Positions 39,417-48,559 of a DNA stretch of 64,000 nt are shown in pieces; the first letter of the stretch is position 1, and each line of letters opens with the position of its first letter. This stretch comes from Sphingosinicella sp041916975 (lineage in GTDB: Bacteria > Pseudomonadota > Alphaproteobacteria > Sphingomonadales > Sphingomonadaceae). The notes under the pieces were generated by a model that did no database searches, had not been told where the DNA came from, and saw only the letters and a program-made list of their open reading frames with translations. The position numbers were made by a program, and so were the translations under genes. The stretch is from positions 2,790,001 through 2,854,000 of the forward strand of contig NZ_JAYRYK010000001.1 of NCBI RefSeq assembly GCF_041916975.1. The letters run 5' to 3'.

Positions 39417-41216
39417 ATGAAAAGCCTGACTTCCGCGCTTGCACTTGCCGCCATGCTGCTCGCGACCGGCGCGTCGCCCGCGCCGACCGCAGCCGAGGCG
39501 GACGCCTTCGTCGCAAAGGCGGAAAAGGATCTGGAGGAACTGGGCATCTTCGCGGCGCGCGCCGCGTGGGTGAACGCGACCTACATCACCGACGACACGG
39601 ACATCCTCGCTGCGCGAACGGGCGCCGCTTACACGGAGGCCGCCGTGCGCTACGCGTCGGAAGCCGCGAAATATGCGCCGCTGCCGGGCCTCTCTTACGA
39701 CACGAAGCGCAAGCTCGACATGTTGCGGCAGGGCCTCGTCGCGCCCGCGCCGAATACGCCGGGCGCGGCGGACACGCTATCCACGCTGCTTACCGGGCTG
39801 CAATCCTCGTACGGCAAGGGCAAGGGCACCTACAAAGGCGAGGCGAAGAGCGGCAACGACCTTGAAGAACTGATGGGCACCGAGCGCGATCCCGAGGTGC
39901 TGAAGGAGATGTGGGTTTCCTGGCACAAGGTCGGCGTGCCGATGCGGAATGATTACACGCAGTTCGTCTCCATCTCGAACGCGGGCTCGAAGGAACTCGG
40001 CTACGTCGATACCGGCGCGCAGTGGCGCGCGGGCTACGACATGGACCCGGACGCGTTCGCGAAGCTCACCGACGACACCTGGAATCAGGTGAAACCGCTT
40101 TACAACCAGCTGCACTGCTACACGCGCACAAAGCTCAACGAGAAATACGGTGACGCCGTGCAGCCGAAGACGGGACCGATCCGCGCTGACCTTCTCGGCA
40201 ACATGTGGGCACAGGAGTGGGGCAACATCTACGACGTCGTCGCGCCGAAGGGTGCGGGCGACGTCGGCTACGATCTCACCGAATTGCTTGCCGCCAAGGG
40301 CTATACGCCGGAGCAGATCGTGAAGACGGGCGAGGCGTTCTTCTCGTCTGTCGGCTTCGCGCCGCTGCCGCAGAGCTTCTGGCAGCGCTCGATGATCACC
40401 GCGCCGCGCGACCGCGAGGTTGTGTGCCATGCGAGTGCGTGGGACGTCGACAACAAGGACGATATCCGCATCAAGATGTGCACCAAGGTGAACGGCGACG
40501 ACTTTGTCACCGTCCATCACGAGCTTGGTCACAACTATTACCAGCGCGCCTACAATCAGCAGTCGTTTCTCTACATGAACAGCGCCAACGACGGCTTCCA
40601 CGAAGCGGTCGGCGATTTCATCGCGCTTTCCGTGACGCCGGATTACCTCGTGAAGATCGGGCTGCTCGATCCCAAGGCGGTGCCGAGCGCGGACAAGGAT
40701 ATCGGGCTGCTTCTGAAGCAGGCGATGGACAAGGTGGCGTTCCTGCCCTTCGGTCTTCTCATCGACAAATGGCGCTGGGGCGTGTTCTCGGGCCAGATTA
40801 CGCCGAACACCTACAACGCGGCGTGGAACGACCTTCGCCTCCAGTATCAGGGCATCGTGCCGCCGGTGCCGCGCAGCGAGGCGGATTTCGATCCCGGGGC
40901 GAAGTATCACATCCCCGGCAACACGCCCTACACGCGCTATTTCCTCGCGCGGCTGCTGCAATTCCAGTTTCATCAGGCGGCGTGCAAGCAGGCGGGCTGG
41001 AAGGGGCCGCTGCATCGCTGCTCGATCTACGGCGACAAGAAGGTCGGCGAGAAGCTGAACGCGATGCTGGCGATGGGCGCCTCGAAGCCGTGGCCGGATG
41101 CGCTGCAGGCGTTCACGGGTTCGCGGCAGATGGATGGCAAGGCGATGATCGCCTATTTCCAGCCGCTGATGACATGGCTCGAAAAGCAGAACAAGGGCAA
41201 GACCTGCGGCTGGTGA
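39417..41216 (+). CDS. Peptidase M2 (angiotensin-converting-enzyme-like) metallopeptidase
   Basis: A 599-residue exported zinc dipeptidyl-carboxypeptidase homologous to animal ACE. The signal peptide covers residues 1-20. The zinc site is HELGH at 368-372 with the third ligand Glu396 in DGFHEAVGDF. DKVAFLPFGLLIDKWRW and the final YFQPLMTWLEKQN are also ACE-like. Such enzymes occur in several xanthomonads and sphingomonads and release C-terminal dipeptides; the natural substrate is unknown. Its own promoter is likely in the 56-bp gap upstream. Confidence 0.94.
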   Translation: MKSLTSALALAAMLLATGASPAPTAAEADAFVAKAEKDLEELGIFAARAAWVNATYITDDTDILAARTGAAYTEAAVRYASEAAKYAPLPGLSYDTKRKLDMLRQGLVAPAPNTPGAADTLSTLLTGLQSSYGKGKGTYKGEAKSGNDLEELMGTERDPEVLKEMWVSWHKVGVPMRNDYTQFVSISNAGSKELGYVDTGAQWRAGYDMDPDAFAKLTDDTWNQVKPLYNQLHCYTRTKLNEKYGDAVQPKTGPIRADLLGNMWAQEWGNIYDVVAPKGAGDVGYDLTELLAAKGYTPEQIVKTGEAFFSSVGFAPLPQSFWQRSMITAPRDREVVCHASAWDVDNKDDIRIKMCTKVNGDDFVTVHHELGHNYYQRAYNQQSFLYMNSANDGFHEAVGDFIALSVTPDYLVKIGLLDPKAVPSADKDIGLLLKQAMDKVAFLPFGLLIDKWRWGVFSGQITPNTYNAAWNDLRLQYQGIVPPVPRSEADFDPGAKYHIPGNTPYTRYFLARLLQFQFHQAACKQAGWKGPLHRCSIYGDKKVGEKLNAMLAMGASKPWPDALQAFTGSRQMDGKAMIAYFQPLMTWLEKQNKGKTCGW

Positions 41217-41230
41217 CCGGACCGGCGGGG

Positions 41231-42670
41231 CTACCTGAACGCGGGTTCGTCGAAGGCGCGGAGCTTGCGGCTGTGGAGGCGTGAGCCAGCGGCGCGGAGC
41301 AGGTCGCAGGTGGCGATGCCGATGCGGATATGTTCGCGGATGGCGCGCTCGTAGAAGCGGTTCGCCTGCCCCGGCAGCTTGAGTTCGCCGTGCAGCGGCT
41401 TGTCTGAAACGCAGAGCAGCGTGCCGTAGGGGACGCGGAAGCGATATCCCTGCGCGGCGATCGTCGCCGATTCCATGTCGATCGCGACCGCGCGCGACTG
41501 CGAGAAGCGCAGCGCGGAGAGCGAATAGCGCAGCTCCCAGTTGCGGTCGTCGGTGGTGACGACGGTGCCGGTTCTGAGCCGTCGCTTCAGCGCGTCGGCG
41601 CTTTCGCCAGTCACATTGAGCGCGGCCTGCTGCAGTGCCTGCTGCACCTCGGCGATGGCGGGGATCGGGATCTCCGGCGGCAGCACGTCGTCGAGCACGT
41701 GGTCGTCGCGGAGGTAGGCGTGCGCGAGCACGTAGTCGCCGATCGTCTGCGTGGGGCGGAGGCCGCCGCAGTGGCCGATCATCAGCCACGCTTCGGGCCT
41801 GAGCACGGCGAGGTGATCGGTGATCGTCTTGGCGTTCGAGGGGCCGACGCCGATGTTGACGAGGCTGATGCCGGTGCCGTCTTCGGTCATCAGATGCCAC
41901 GCGGGCATCTGATGCCGCCGCCATGCCGCGTCCGAAGCCATGCGCTCGGGATCGGCGTCGCCTGCAGTCATCACCACGCCGCCCGCACCCGAAAGCGCGA
42001 TGTAGCGCCCGCCGGGCGTCAGCTGCTCGCAGGCCCAGCGCACGAACTCGTCAACGTAGCGGTGGTAATTGGTGAACAGCACGTAGCGCTGCACATGCTC
42101 GGGGGGTGTGCCCGTGTAATGGCGCAGGCGCGCGAGGCTGAAATCGGTACGCAGCGCATCGAACAGTGCGAGCGGCCGCGCCGGGCTGAGCGCCGGGTTC
42201 CAGAGGCCGTCCGCAACCTCGTCGCCGATAAAGGCAAGTTCGGTTGCGGGGAACCAGCGCGCCAGCTCTTCCGCCGTCACCTCGCCGAGATCGACGCCGC
42301 CGGCATCGAGCACGTAGGGGAAGGGAATTTCCTGGCGGCCGGGCGCGGCCTCGAACGTCACGCCGTAGTCGCGGATGAGAATATTGATCTGCTCGGCGAG
42401 ATAGTCGCGGAACAGCGCGGGCCGCGTGATGCTGGTCGCGTAGGTGCCCGGTGCGGTGAGGCGGCCCCACGCGTGAGAGGCGGGCCGTGCGGCGCGTTCG
42501 CCGCCGTAAGTCAGACGGAGTTCGGGATAGGCAAAGGCACCCGCCTCGCGCGCTGCGGCGTCGGGGCGGGTGCCGTCTGCAATGTAGGCTTGCAGCGCAG
42601 TCCGCAGCCGTTCGCGGGACGCCTCGTAGAGGCGATCGAGTTCCGCGACGACGGCTGCGGCGTCCTGCAT
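41231..42670 (-). CDS. amn: AMP nucleosidase
   Basis: Hydrolyses AMP to adenine and ribose 5-phosphate, helping to set the AMP level. 479 residues: an N-terminal regulatory domain (LTAPGTYATSITRPALFRDY) and a C-terminal purine-nucleoside-phosphorylase-like domain with SLVNIGVGPSNAKTITDHLA and VAIDMESATIAAQGYRFRVP. Convergent with the M2 peptidase and 6 nt downstream of the peroxiredoxin gene. Confidence 0.94.
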   Translation of the reverse strand: MQDAAAVVAELDRLYEASRERLRTALQAYIADGTRPDAAAREAGAFAYPELRLTYGGERAARPASHAWGRLTAPGTYATSITRPALFRDYLAEQINILIRDYGVTFEAAPGRQEIPFPYVLDAGGVDLGEVTAEELARWFPATELAFIGDEVADGLWNPALSPARPLALFDALRTDFSLARLRHYTGTPPEHVQRYVLFTNYHRYVDEFVRWACEQLTPGGRYIALSGAGGVVMTAGDADPERMASDAAWRRHQMPAWHLMTEDGTGISLVNIGVGPSNAKTITDHLAVLRPEAWLMIGHCGGLRPTQTIGDYVLAHAYLRDDHVLDDVLPPEIPIPAIAEVQQALQQAALNVTGESADALKRRLRTGTVVTTDDRNWELRYSLSALRFSQSRAVAIDMESATIAAQGYRFRVPYGTLLCVSDKPLHGELKLPGQANRFYERAIREHIRIGIATCDLLRAAGSRLHSRKLRAFDEPAFR

Positions 42671-42676
42671 ATGGGC

Positions 42677-43162
42677 TTAGGCCAGCTGGCCCAGCAGATG
42701 CTCGGCGCTGGAGACGCGGAAGGCGCCCGGCTCTTCGATGTTGAGTTCGCTGACGACGCCGTCCTTCACGAGCACCGAGAAACGCTGGCCGCGCTTGCCC
42801 ATGCCGAACTTGGATGCGTCCATGGTGAGGCCGAGCGCTTCCGAGAAGCTGCCGTTGCCGTCGGCGAGCATCGTCACCTTGCCGTCAGCGCTGGCGCTCT
42901 TGCCCCACGCGCCCATCACAAAGGCGTCGTTCACGGCGATGCAGGCGATCTCGTCGACGCCCTTCGCCTTCAGCTCTTCGGCATGGTCGATGAAGCCCGG
43001 CAGGTGCTTCGCCGAGCAGGTCGGCGTGAAGGCGCCGGGCACGGAGAACAGCGCCACGGTACGGCCTGCGAAGAACTCGTCGGTGTGGACGGGCGCGGGG
43101 CCGCTGTCCGTCATCGTCATCAGCGTTGCGCTCGGGACCTTGTCGCCTACCGAAATCGTCAT
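42677..43162 (-). CDS. Peroxiredoxin (Prx5 type)
   Basis: A 161-residue peroxiredoxin that reduces H2O2 and organic peroxides. The peroxidatic Cys49 is in PGAFTPTCSAKHLPGF, the Prx5 signature; the resolving cysteine pattern (EIACIAVND) is also present. Starts with MTISVGDKVP. It probably uses glutathione or thioredoxin. Divergent from yqgE, co-oriented with amn. Confidence 0.93.
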   Translation of the reverse strand: MTISVGDKVPSATLMTMTDSGPAPVHTDEFFAGRTVALFSVPGAFTPTCSAKHLPGFIDHAEELKAKGVDEIACIAVNDAFVMGAWGKSASADGKVTMLADGNGSFSEALGLTMDASKFGMGKRGQRFSVLVKDGVVSELNIEEPGAFRVSSAEHLLGQLA

Positions 43163-43270
43163 GACACTTGCTCCTTGGACGGGGGAATCTGGACGCGCTT
43201 CGTAGCCGGTCCCCCGCCGATCGCCAAGCGTCCGTTGGCATAAGCCAGTAGGATTGCCTATAGTTCCGCC

Positions 43271-43831
43271 ATGGACGTCGCGCCCTATCTTTCGGGACAG
43301 CTACTGCTGTCGATGCCCGGCATGGCCGATCCGCGATTCGAGCGCGTGGTGATCGCGATGTGCGTTCACGATGCCGAATCGGCGCTGGGGCTGATCGTCA
43401 ACAAGGTCCGCGACGATATCGACGTGCGCAGCCTGCTCGAACAGCTCGATGTCGACCCCGGCATTGCGCCCGCCGTGCCGGTGTTCGCGGGCGGTCCGGT
43501 GGAGCCGGGCCGGGGCTTCGTGCTGCACAGCCCGGAATACGAGGGCCAGTCGACGCTCTCCGTGGGCGGTCGCTGGGCGCTGACCGCGACGCTCGATATC
43601 CTGCGCGACATTGCCGCCGGAAAGGGGCCGAAACGCTGGCTCATCGCGCTCGGCTACGCGGGTTGGGGGCCAGGCCAGCTCGACGAGGAAATGACGCGCC
43701 ACGGCTGGTTCGCGGTGCCGGGGACCCCCGAACTGCTGTTCGATGCGCCGATGGAAAGCCGCTGGCCTTCCGCTTTCGCAGGCGCGGGCATCGACGTTGG
43801 CCTCCTCAGCGCGAGCGCCGGGCACGCATAG
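43271..43831 (+). CDS. YqgE/AlgH family protein
   Basis: A 186-residue UPF0301 protein. GQLLLSMPGMADPRFERVVI at the N-terminus, GLIVNKVRD and FAGGPVEPGRGFVLH are diagnostic. The fold is known from structures but the function is not. Its ATG lies in a divergent gap with the peroxiredoxin gene. Confidence 0.93.
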   Translation: MDVAPYLSGQLLLSMPGMADPRFERVVIAMCVHDAESALGLIVNKVRDDIDVRSLLEQLDVDPGIAPAVPVFAGGPVEPGRGFVLHSPEYEGQSTLSVGGRWALTATLDILRDIAAGKGPKRWLIALGYAGWGPGQLDEEMTRHGWFAVPGTPELLFDAPMESRWPSAFAGAGIDVGLLSASAGHA

Positions 43832-43953
43832 ACATTCACGCTTAATCGTTTGCCAACCGTTCCGTTTAAGGCCTGATTTACACCCGAGTCGCACTCTTCG
43901 CCTGCCGCCGGGAGACGAGGGTCCCTCCCAGCGTGTCAGCTGGGGGTCACGTC

Positions 43954-44418
43954 ATGAAAAGAGTTTCGAAAATGCTGGTCAGCAGCGCCACCGCGCTGCT
44001 GACCCTGTCGCTTGCCACGCCGGCGGCCGCGCAGAACTGCTGGAACGGCGCAGCGGTGAAAGCCGCCAAGGTGCGCGACCTGCAGACGCTGCTGATGGTC
44101 GGCGCGCTGCAATGCCGCTCCACGCAGTACGATGTGCTCGGCCACTACAACCGCTTCGTGAAGGCGCACCGCACGACGATTTCCGCGCACAACGACGTGC
44201 TGAAAACGCACTTCGTCCGCGCCGGCAAAGCGCGCGATTACGATCGCTTCACGACCGCGATGGCGAACGGCCATTCGGCGGGCGCCGCCAATCCGGAATT
44301 CTGCAGGGAAACCGCTGCGCTCGCTGAACAGGTCGCCGGACTCGGCCGCGCAGAGGTTGAGGCGATCGCCGACCGGATGTTCGTTTCGCCCAAGGGCGTC
44401 GGCCGCACCTGCTCCTGA
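43954..44418 (+). CDS. Small exported protein of unknown function upstream of ahcY
   Basis: A 154-residue protein with a clear signal (cleavage after PAAAQ). The mature part has four to five cysteines (NCWNG, LQCRST, EFCRET, RTCS) and helical repeats, probably disulfide-linked in the periplasm. I recognise no domain. Homologues are, in my recollection, sometimes mislabelled as S-adenosylhomocysteine hydrolase because of the neighbouring gene; nothing in the sequence supports that. A hairpin terminator separates it from ahcY. Confidence 0.8.
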   Translation: MKRVSKMLVSSATALLTLSLATPAAAQNCWNGAAVKAAKVRDLQTLLMVGALQCRSTQYDVLGHYNRFVKAHRTTISAHNDVLKTHFVRAGKARDYDRFTTAMANGHSAGAANPEFCRETAALAEQVAGLGRAEVEAIADRMFVSPKGVGRTCS

Positions 44419-44532
44419 GCCGGAGCGCCTGAAGCCTTTCAGTTTCGTCGCGTCGCTTACCGTTTTCCCAGTCCCCCTGACCCGTCGCCGCTGTTTTTCC
44501 TCCCCTTTTGCGGCGGTGGCGGGCGGTTTCTT

Positions 44533-44564
44533 GCGGCTGCGCGGGTTCATGCCCGCGTGGCCGC
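44533..44564 (+). terminator. Hairpin terminator before ahcY
   Basis: A two-part stem: GCGGC (44533-44537) with GCCGC (44560-44564), and CGCGGG (44540-44545) with CCCGCG (44552-44557), with a six-base loop. CTTTCTTT follows. It should end the transcript of the small exported protein. Confidence 0.65.
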
Positions 44565-44578
44565 CTTTCTTTATGGAC

Positions 44579-44594
44579 ATAAAGAGTTCTTTAT
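44579..44594. promoter_or_regulatory. Candidate operator for ahcY (ATAAAGA-GT-TCTTTAT)
   Basis: A perfect inverted repeat with 7-bp arms, about 90 bp before the ahcY start. Placement and pattern resemble ArsR-family SahR sites that control S-adenosylmethionine recycling genes in some proteobacteria; the regulator is not in the window. A flanking CTTTAT-GGAC-ATAAAG hairpin shares the left arm. Confidence 0.5.
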
Positions 44595-44683
44595 ATTCTC
44601 TCTTGCCTTGAGCCGAGCCCTCTCGTAATCCCGCCTCTGATATCCGCGCGGCCGCACGCGCGCACAGAGACAGGAAAAGATTC

Positions 44684-46072
44684 ATGGCGCAGGATTATAT
44701 CGTCCGGGACATCACGCTCGCCGATTGGGGCCGCAAGGAACTGGCCATCGCGGAAACCGAAATGCCGGGCCTGATGTCGCTCCGCGCCGAATATGGTGCG
44801 TCGAAGCCCCTCGCAGGCGCGCGCATCACCGGCTCGCTGCACATGACGATCCAGACCGCGGCGCTGATCGAGACGCTGACCGCGCTCGGCGCCGAGGTGC
44901 GCTGGGCCTCGTGCAACATCTATTCGACGCAGGATCACGCCGCCGCCGCCATCGCCGCGCAGGGCATCCCCGTGTTCGCCGTGAAGGGCGAAACGCTCGC
45001 CGAATACTGGGACTACATCGACCTCACCTTCCAGTGGCCGGGCGAGCCCGCCAACATGATCCTCGACGACGGCGGCGACGCCACGATGTTCATCCTCTGG
45101 GGCGCGCGGCTGGAGGCAGGGGAGAGCTTCCCCGCGCCGACCAACGAGGAGGAAGAGGAATTCCAGCGCGTCGTGAAGGCGCGCGCGGCCGCCTCGCCGG
45201 GCTTCTTCACGAAGACGCTGAACAGCATTCGCGGCGTCTCGGAAGAGACGACCACCGGCGTGCACCGCCTCTATGAACTGGCGAAGGCGGGCAAGCTGCC
45301 CTTCCCGGCGATCAACGTAAACGACAGCGTCACCAAGTCGAAGTTCGACAACAAGTACGGCTGCAAGGAAAGCCTCGTCGACGGCATCCGCCGCGGCACC
45401 GACGTGATGATGGCCGGCAAGGTCGCGGTCGTCGCCGGCTACGGCGACGTCGGCAAGGGCTCGGCCGCCTCGCTGCGCGGCGCGGGCGCGCGCGTGATGG
45501 TCACCGAGATCGACCCGATCTGCGCATTGCAGGCGGCAATGGACGGCTTCCAGGTCGTGACGATGGAGACGGCGGCACCGCTCGCCGACATTTTCGTCAC
45601 CGCGACGGGCAACAAGGACGTCATCACGCTCGATCACATGCGCGCGATGAAGGACATGGCGATCGTCGGCAACATCGGCCACTTCGACAACGAGATCCAG
45701 GTCGGCGCGCTCAAGAACTACAAGTGGACCGAGGTGAAGCCGCAGGTCGACATGATCGAATTCGCGGACGGCAAGCGCATCCTGCTGCTCTCGCAGGGGC
45801 GCCTGCTCAACCTCGGCAATGCTACCGGTCACCCGAGCTTCGTGATGTCGGCGAGCTTTTCCAACCAGGTGCTCGCGCAGATCGAACTGTTCACGCGCGG
45901 CGGCGATTACAAGAACGAGGTCTACGTGCTGCCGAAGCACCTCGACGAGAAGGTGGCGGCGCTGCACCTCGAAAAGCTCGGCGTGGAACTCACGAAGCTT
46001 TCCGGCGAGCAGTCCGCTTACCTCGGCATCGATGCCGCCGGTCCCTTCAAGACCGACCAATACCGCTACTGA
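44684..46072 (+). CDS. ahcY: Adenosylhomocysteinase
   Basis: Splits S-adenosylhomocysteine to adenosine and homocysteine, keeping methylation reactions going. 462 residues. NAD site in VAGYGDVGKGSAASLRGAGA; PSFVMSASFSNQVLAQIEL and TDQYRY at the C-terminus. The insertion around EEEFQRVVKARAAASPGFF is usual in proteobacterial enzymes. The start has GGAAAAG 5 nt upstream. Confidence 0.98.
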   Translation: MAQDYIVRDITLADWGRKELAIAETEMPGLMSLRAEYGASKPLAGARITGSLHMTIQTAALIETLTALGAEVRWASCNIYSTQDHAAAAIAAQGIPVFAVKGETLAEYWDYIDLTFQWPGEPANMILDDGGDATMFILWGARLEAGESFPAPTNEEEEEFQRVVKARAAASPGFFTKTLNSIRGVSEETTTGVHRLYELAKAGKLPFPAINVNDSVTKSKFDNKYGCKESLVDGIRRGTDVMMAGKVAVVAGYGDVGKGSAASLRGAGARVMVTEIDPICALQAAMDGFQVVTMETAAPLADIFVTATGNKDVITLDHMRAMKDMAIVGNIGHFDNEIQVGALKNYKWTEVKPQVDMIEFADGKRILLLSQGRLLNLGNATGHPSFVMSASFSNQVLAQIELFTRGGDYKNEVYVLPKHLDEKVAALHLEKLGVELTKLSGEQSAYLGIDAAGPFKTDQYRY

Positions 46073-46123
46073 CGCGTTCAACAGGGATTCAAACCGGCGG
46101 CGACTGCGTCTAAGGTCGCTGCC

Positions 46124-48559
46124 GTGATCCTTCGTCTCGCTCCTCTTGCTGCGCTTCTGATGCTGCCCGCGGCGCCGGCATCGGCTGCCGTGTCGCTGAT
46201 GCAGCGCGGCTGGCCGGTGACGGCGACGGCAATTATCGGCGCGGCGTGGCTGGCGTTCGCCGTGTGGGCGGTGATCCGCTCGGCGCGTGCACGCGTGCAG
46301 GCGGAAACGGCGAAGGAATGGGGCCTACGGCTGCGCGGGCTCCTGACCACCACGCCCGGCGCCTATCTCGTCGTTGGCGAAGACGGTGCGGCCTCGTGTT
46401 CGGACACCCTCCGCTCGTGGCTGGGGCTCGACCGCAAGGTGGCACGGCTCGACGACCTGCTCGGCACCGGCGAAAGCGGCCTTTCCCCGGATGACTATTC
46501 GGCGCTCGGCGCGGCGATCCAGGCGCTCGCCATTTCAGGCGCGCCGTTCCGCATTTCCGTTTCAGCGGCCGGAGATCGCGTGCTGACAGCGGAGGGCAAG
46601 ACCGCTCCGCCGCAGCTTGCGGGCGATCGCGGCACTGTCGTGTGGTTCTCGGATTCGAGCGGCGCACACCGCAGGACGGAGGCGCTGGAGGCGGACCGCG
46701 ACGGTCTTCGCGCCACACTCGGCGCATCGACGGCGGTGATCGATGCCGCGCCGATTCCGATCTGGCGGCGCGGTGCCGATCAGCGCCTCGTTCAGGTGAA
46801 CCGCGCCTATGCCGATGCGGTGGAGGCGGAAAGCCCCGCCGCCGCCGTCCGCCTCGGCATCGAGCTCGTCTCCAATCCGCTTTCGGCAACGCCGCAATCG
46901 GCGGCGCGCATGGCGCTTGCGACCGGCGTGCCGCAGGTGCGCGAGGAGCCGGCGATCGTCGGCGGCGAGCGCCGCATGATGCGGATCATCGACAAGTCGC
47001 TCGAAAACGGCGAGGTGGCAGGCTACGCGATCGACATCAGCGAGCGCGACGAGGCTGTTGGGGGGCTGGAACGCTTCGTCGCCGCGCAGACCGCGACATT
47101 CGATCGCCTCTCCGCCGGGGTCGCCCGCTTCGGCGCGGACCGGGCGCTCGTGTTCTGGAACACCGCGTTCGCGGCGCTGTTCCGTCTCGACGCCTCGTTC
47201 CTCGATGAAGGCCCGGAGTTCGACCGGCTGTTCGAGCGGATGCAGGAACAGCACCGCCTTCCCGAGCAACGCGATTTCCCAAGTTGGCGACGCGCCCGCC
47301 GCGCGTGGTTCACCAGCCAGATGGACAATGCCGAGGAGACGTGGGTTCTCCCCGACACGACCGTGCTCCGTGTCATCGCGCAGCCGAGCCCCGACGGCGG
47401 GCTGCTGCTGATCTTCGAGGATCGTTCCGAGCAGCTTCGCCTCGCGAGTTCGCGGGACACGCTGCTGCGCGTGCAGGAAGCGACGCTCAACAACCTCCAC
47501 GAAGCCGTTGCCGTGTTCGCCGCCGACGGGCGCGTGCAGCTCTACAACAGCGTGTTCGCCGATCTCTGGAACATTGACGAGGCGCACCTCGCGATGAAAC
47601 CGCACGTCGACGAGCTCGCCGACCCCGCCGCGCCGCCGCGCGAGGAGCACGCCTATCTTGGCCTGCTGCGCGATCTCATCCAGGCCTCCACGGTAGGGCG
47701 GCAGGCGAAGGCGGGCCGCGTGGACTTCACAGGTGCGCGCGTGCTCCAGTATTCAGCGGTGCCGCTGCCGGACGGCAACGCGCTCATCACCTTCCTCGAC
47801 ATCACCGATTCGACGCGCATCGAGAATGCGCTGCGCGAACGCAATGAGGCGCTGGAGGCGGCGGACCGGCAGAAATCGGCGTTCGTCGAGAACATGTCCT
47901 ATGAACTGCGCACGCCACTCACCGCGATCAGCGGTTTCGCCGAGATGCTGGCGCAGGGCTATGTCGGCGGGCTCTCGCCGAAGCAGGAAGACTATATCCG
48001 ATCGATCCTGATCTCGTCGGACCGGCTGCAGCTTCTCATCAACGACATCCTCGACCTCGCCGTCACCGAAGCGGGCGCGCTCGCGCTCGATATCCGTGCG
48101 GTGGCGGTGGGCGAACTCGTTGAAAGCGTGGCAACGATGACGCGCGGGTTCGCCGAGGATCGCGGCCTTGCGTTCGAGACGAACGTTCCGGCCGATATCG
48201 GCGCTATCGACGGCGATCCGGTGCGTCTGAAGCAGGCGCTGTTCAACCTCGTCAACAATGCGATCCGCTTCACGCCCTCCGGAGGCCGCGTCGTCATCTA
48301 TGTCGAAAGCCTCTCCGACAGCGTCGTGATCCGCGTGAGCGACAATGGCATCGGGATCCCGGACGACGAGCAGGAACTGGTGTTCGATCGCTTCCGCAAG
48401 GGCTCCAACGCCACCGCGAGCCAAGGCGTCGGGCTCGGTCTCTCGCTGGTGCGCGATGTCATCGATCTGCACGGCGGCCGCGTGGTGCTCGACTCGCGGC
48501 TCGGCGAGGGCACGACGGTCAGCCTCCACATTCCGCGCCGCCATGGGGACAAGGCGTGA
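46124..48559 (+). CDS. divL: DivL-like PAS-domain histidine kinase with Tyr in place of the phosphoacceptor His
   Basis: An 811-residue membrane protein: a signal-like first helix, a membrane segment about residues 31-52, several PAS regions (about 80-540), then HisKA and HATPase. The HisKA motif reads NMSYELRTPL, so Tyr593 replaces the usual histidine, as in Caulobacter DivL (Tyr550). The ATPase domain looks intact: FNLVNNAIRFTPSGG, DNGIGIPDDE, GVGLGLSLVRD. DivL acts in the DivK-CckA-CtrA cell-cycle pathway. Downstream order tsaE-amgK-murU-addB-addA supports orthology in alphaproteobacteria. GTG start; its stop overlaps tsaE. Confidence 0.88.
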   Translation: MILRLAPLAALLMLPAAPASAAVSLMQRGWPVTATAIIGAAWLAFAVWAVIRSARARVQAETAKEWGLRLRGLLTTTPGAYLVVGEDGAASCSDTLRSWLGLDRKVARLDDLLGTGESGLSPDDYSALGAAIQALAISGAPFRISVSAAGDRVLTAEGKTAPPQLAGDRGTVVWFSDSSGAHRRTEALEADRDGLRATLGASTAVIDAAPIPIWRRGADQRLVQVNRAYADAVEAESPAAAVRLGIELVSNPLSATPQSAARMALATGVPQVREEPAIVGGERRMMRIIDKSLENGEVAGYAIDISERDEAVGGLERFVAAQTATFDRLSAGVARFGADRALVFWNTAFAALFRLDASFLDEGPEFDRLFERMQEQHRLPEQRDFPSWRRARRAWFTSQMDNAEETWVLPDTTVLRVIAQPSPDGGLLLIFEDRSEQLRLASSRDTLLRVQEATLNNLHEAVAVFAADGRVQLYNSVFADLWNIDEAHLAMKPHVDELADPAAPPREEHAYLGLLRDLIQASTVGRQAKAGRVDFTGARVLQYSAVPLPDGNALITFLDITDSTRIENALRERNEALEAADRQKSAFVENMSYELRTPLTAISGFAEMLAQGYVGGLSPKQEDYIRSILISSDRLQLLINDILDLAVTEAGALALDIRAVAVGELVESVATMTRGFAEDRGLAFETNVPADIGAIDGDPVRLKQALFNLVNNAIRFTPSGGRVVIYVESLSDSVVIRVSDNGIGIPDDEQELVFDRFRKGSNATASQGVGLGLSLVRDVIDLHGGRVVLDSRLGEGTTVSLHIPRRHGDKA

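Noticed and set aside
39777..41924. A 715-codon open frame antisense to the M2 peptidase and the end of amn
   Set aside because: It crosses two confident genes and lacks recognisable domains. GC-driven artefact.
44419..44683. S-adenosylhomocysteine riboswitch before ahcY
   Set aside because: The conserved core sequences of known SAH/SAM riboswitches were not seen. The dyad structure fits a protein operator better.
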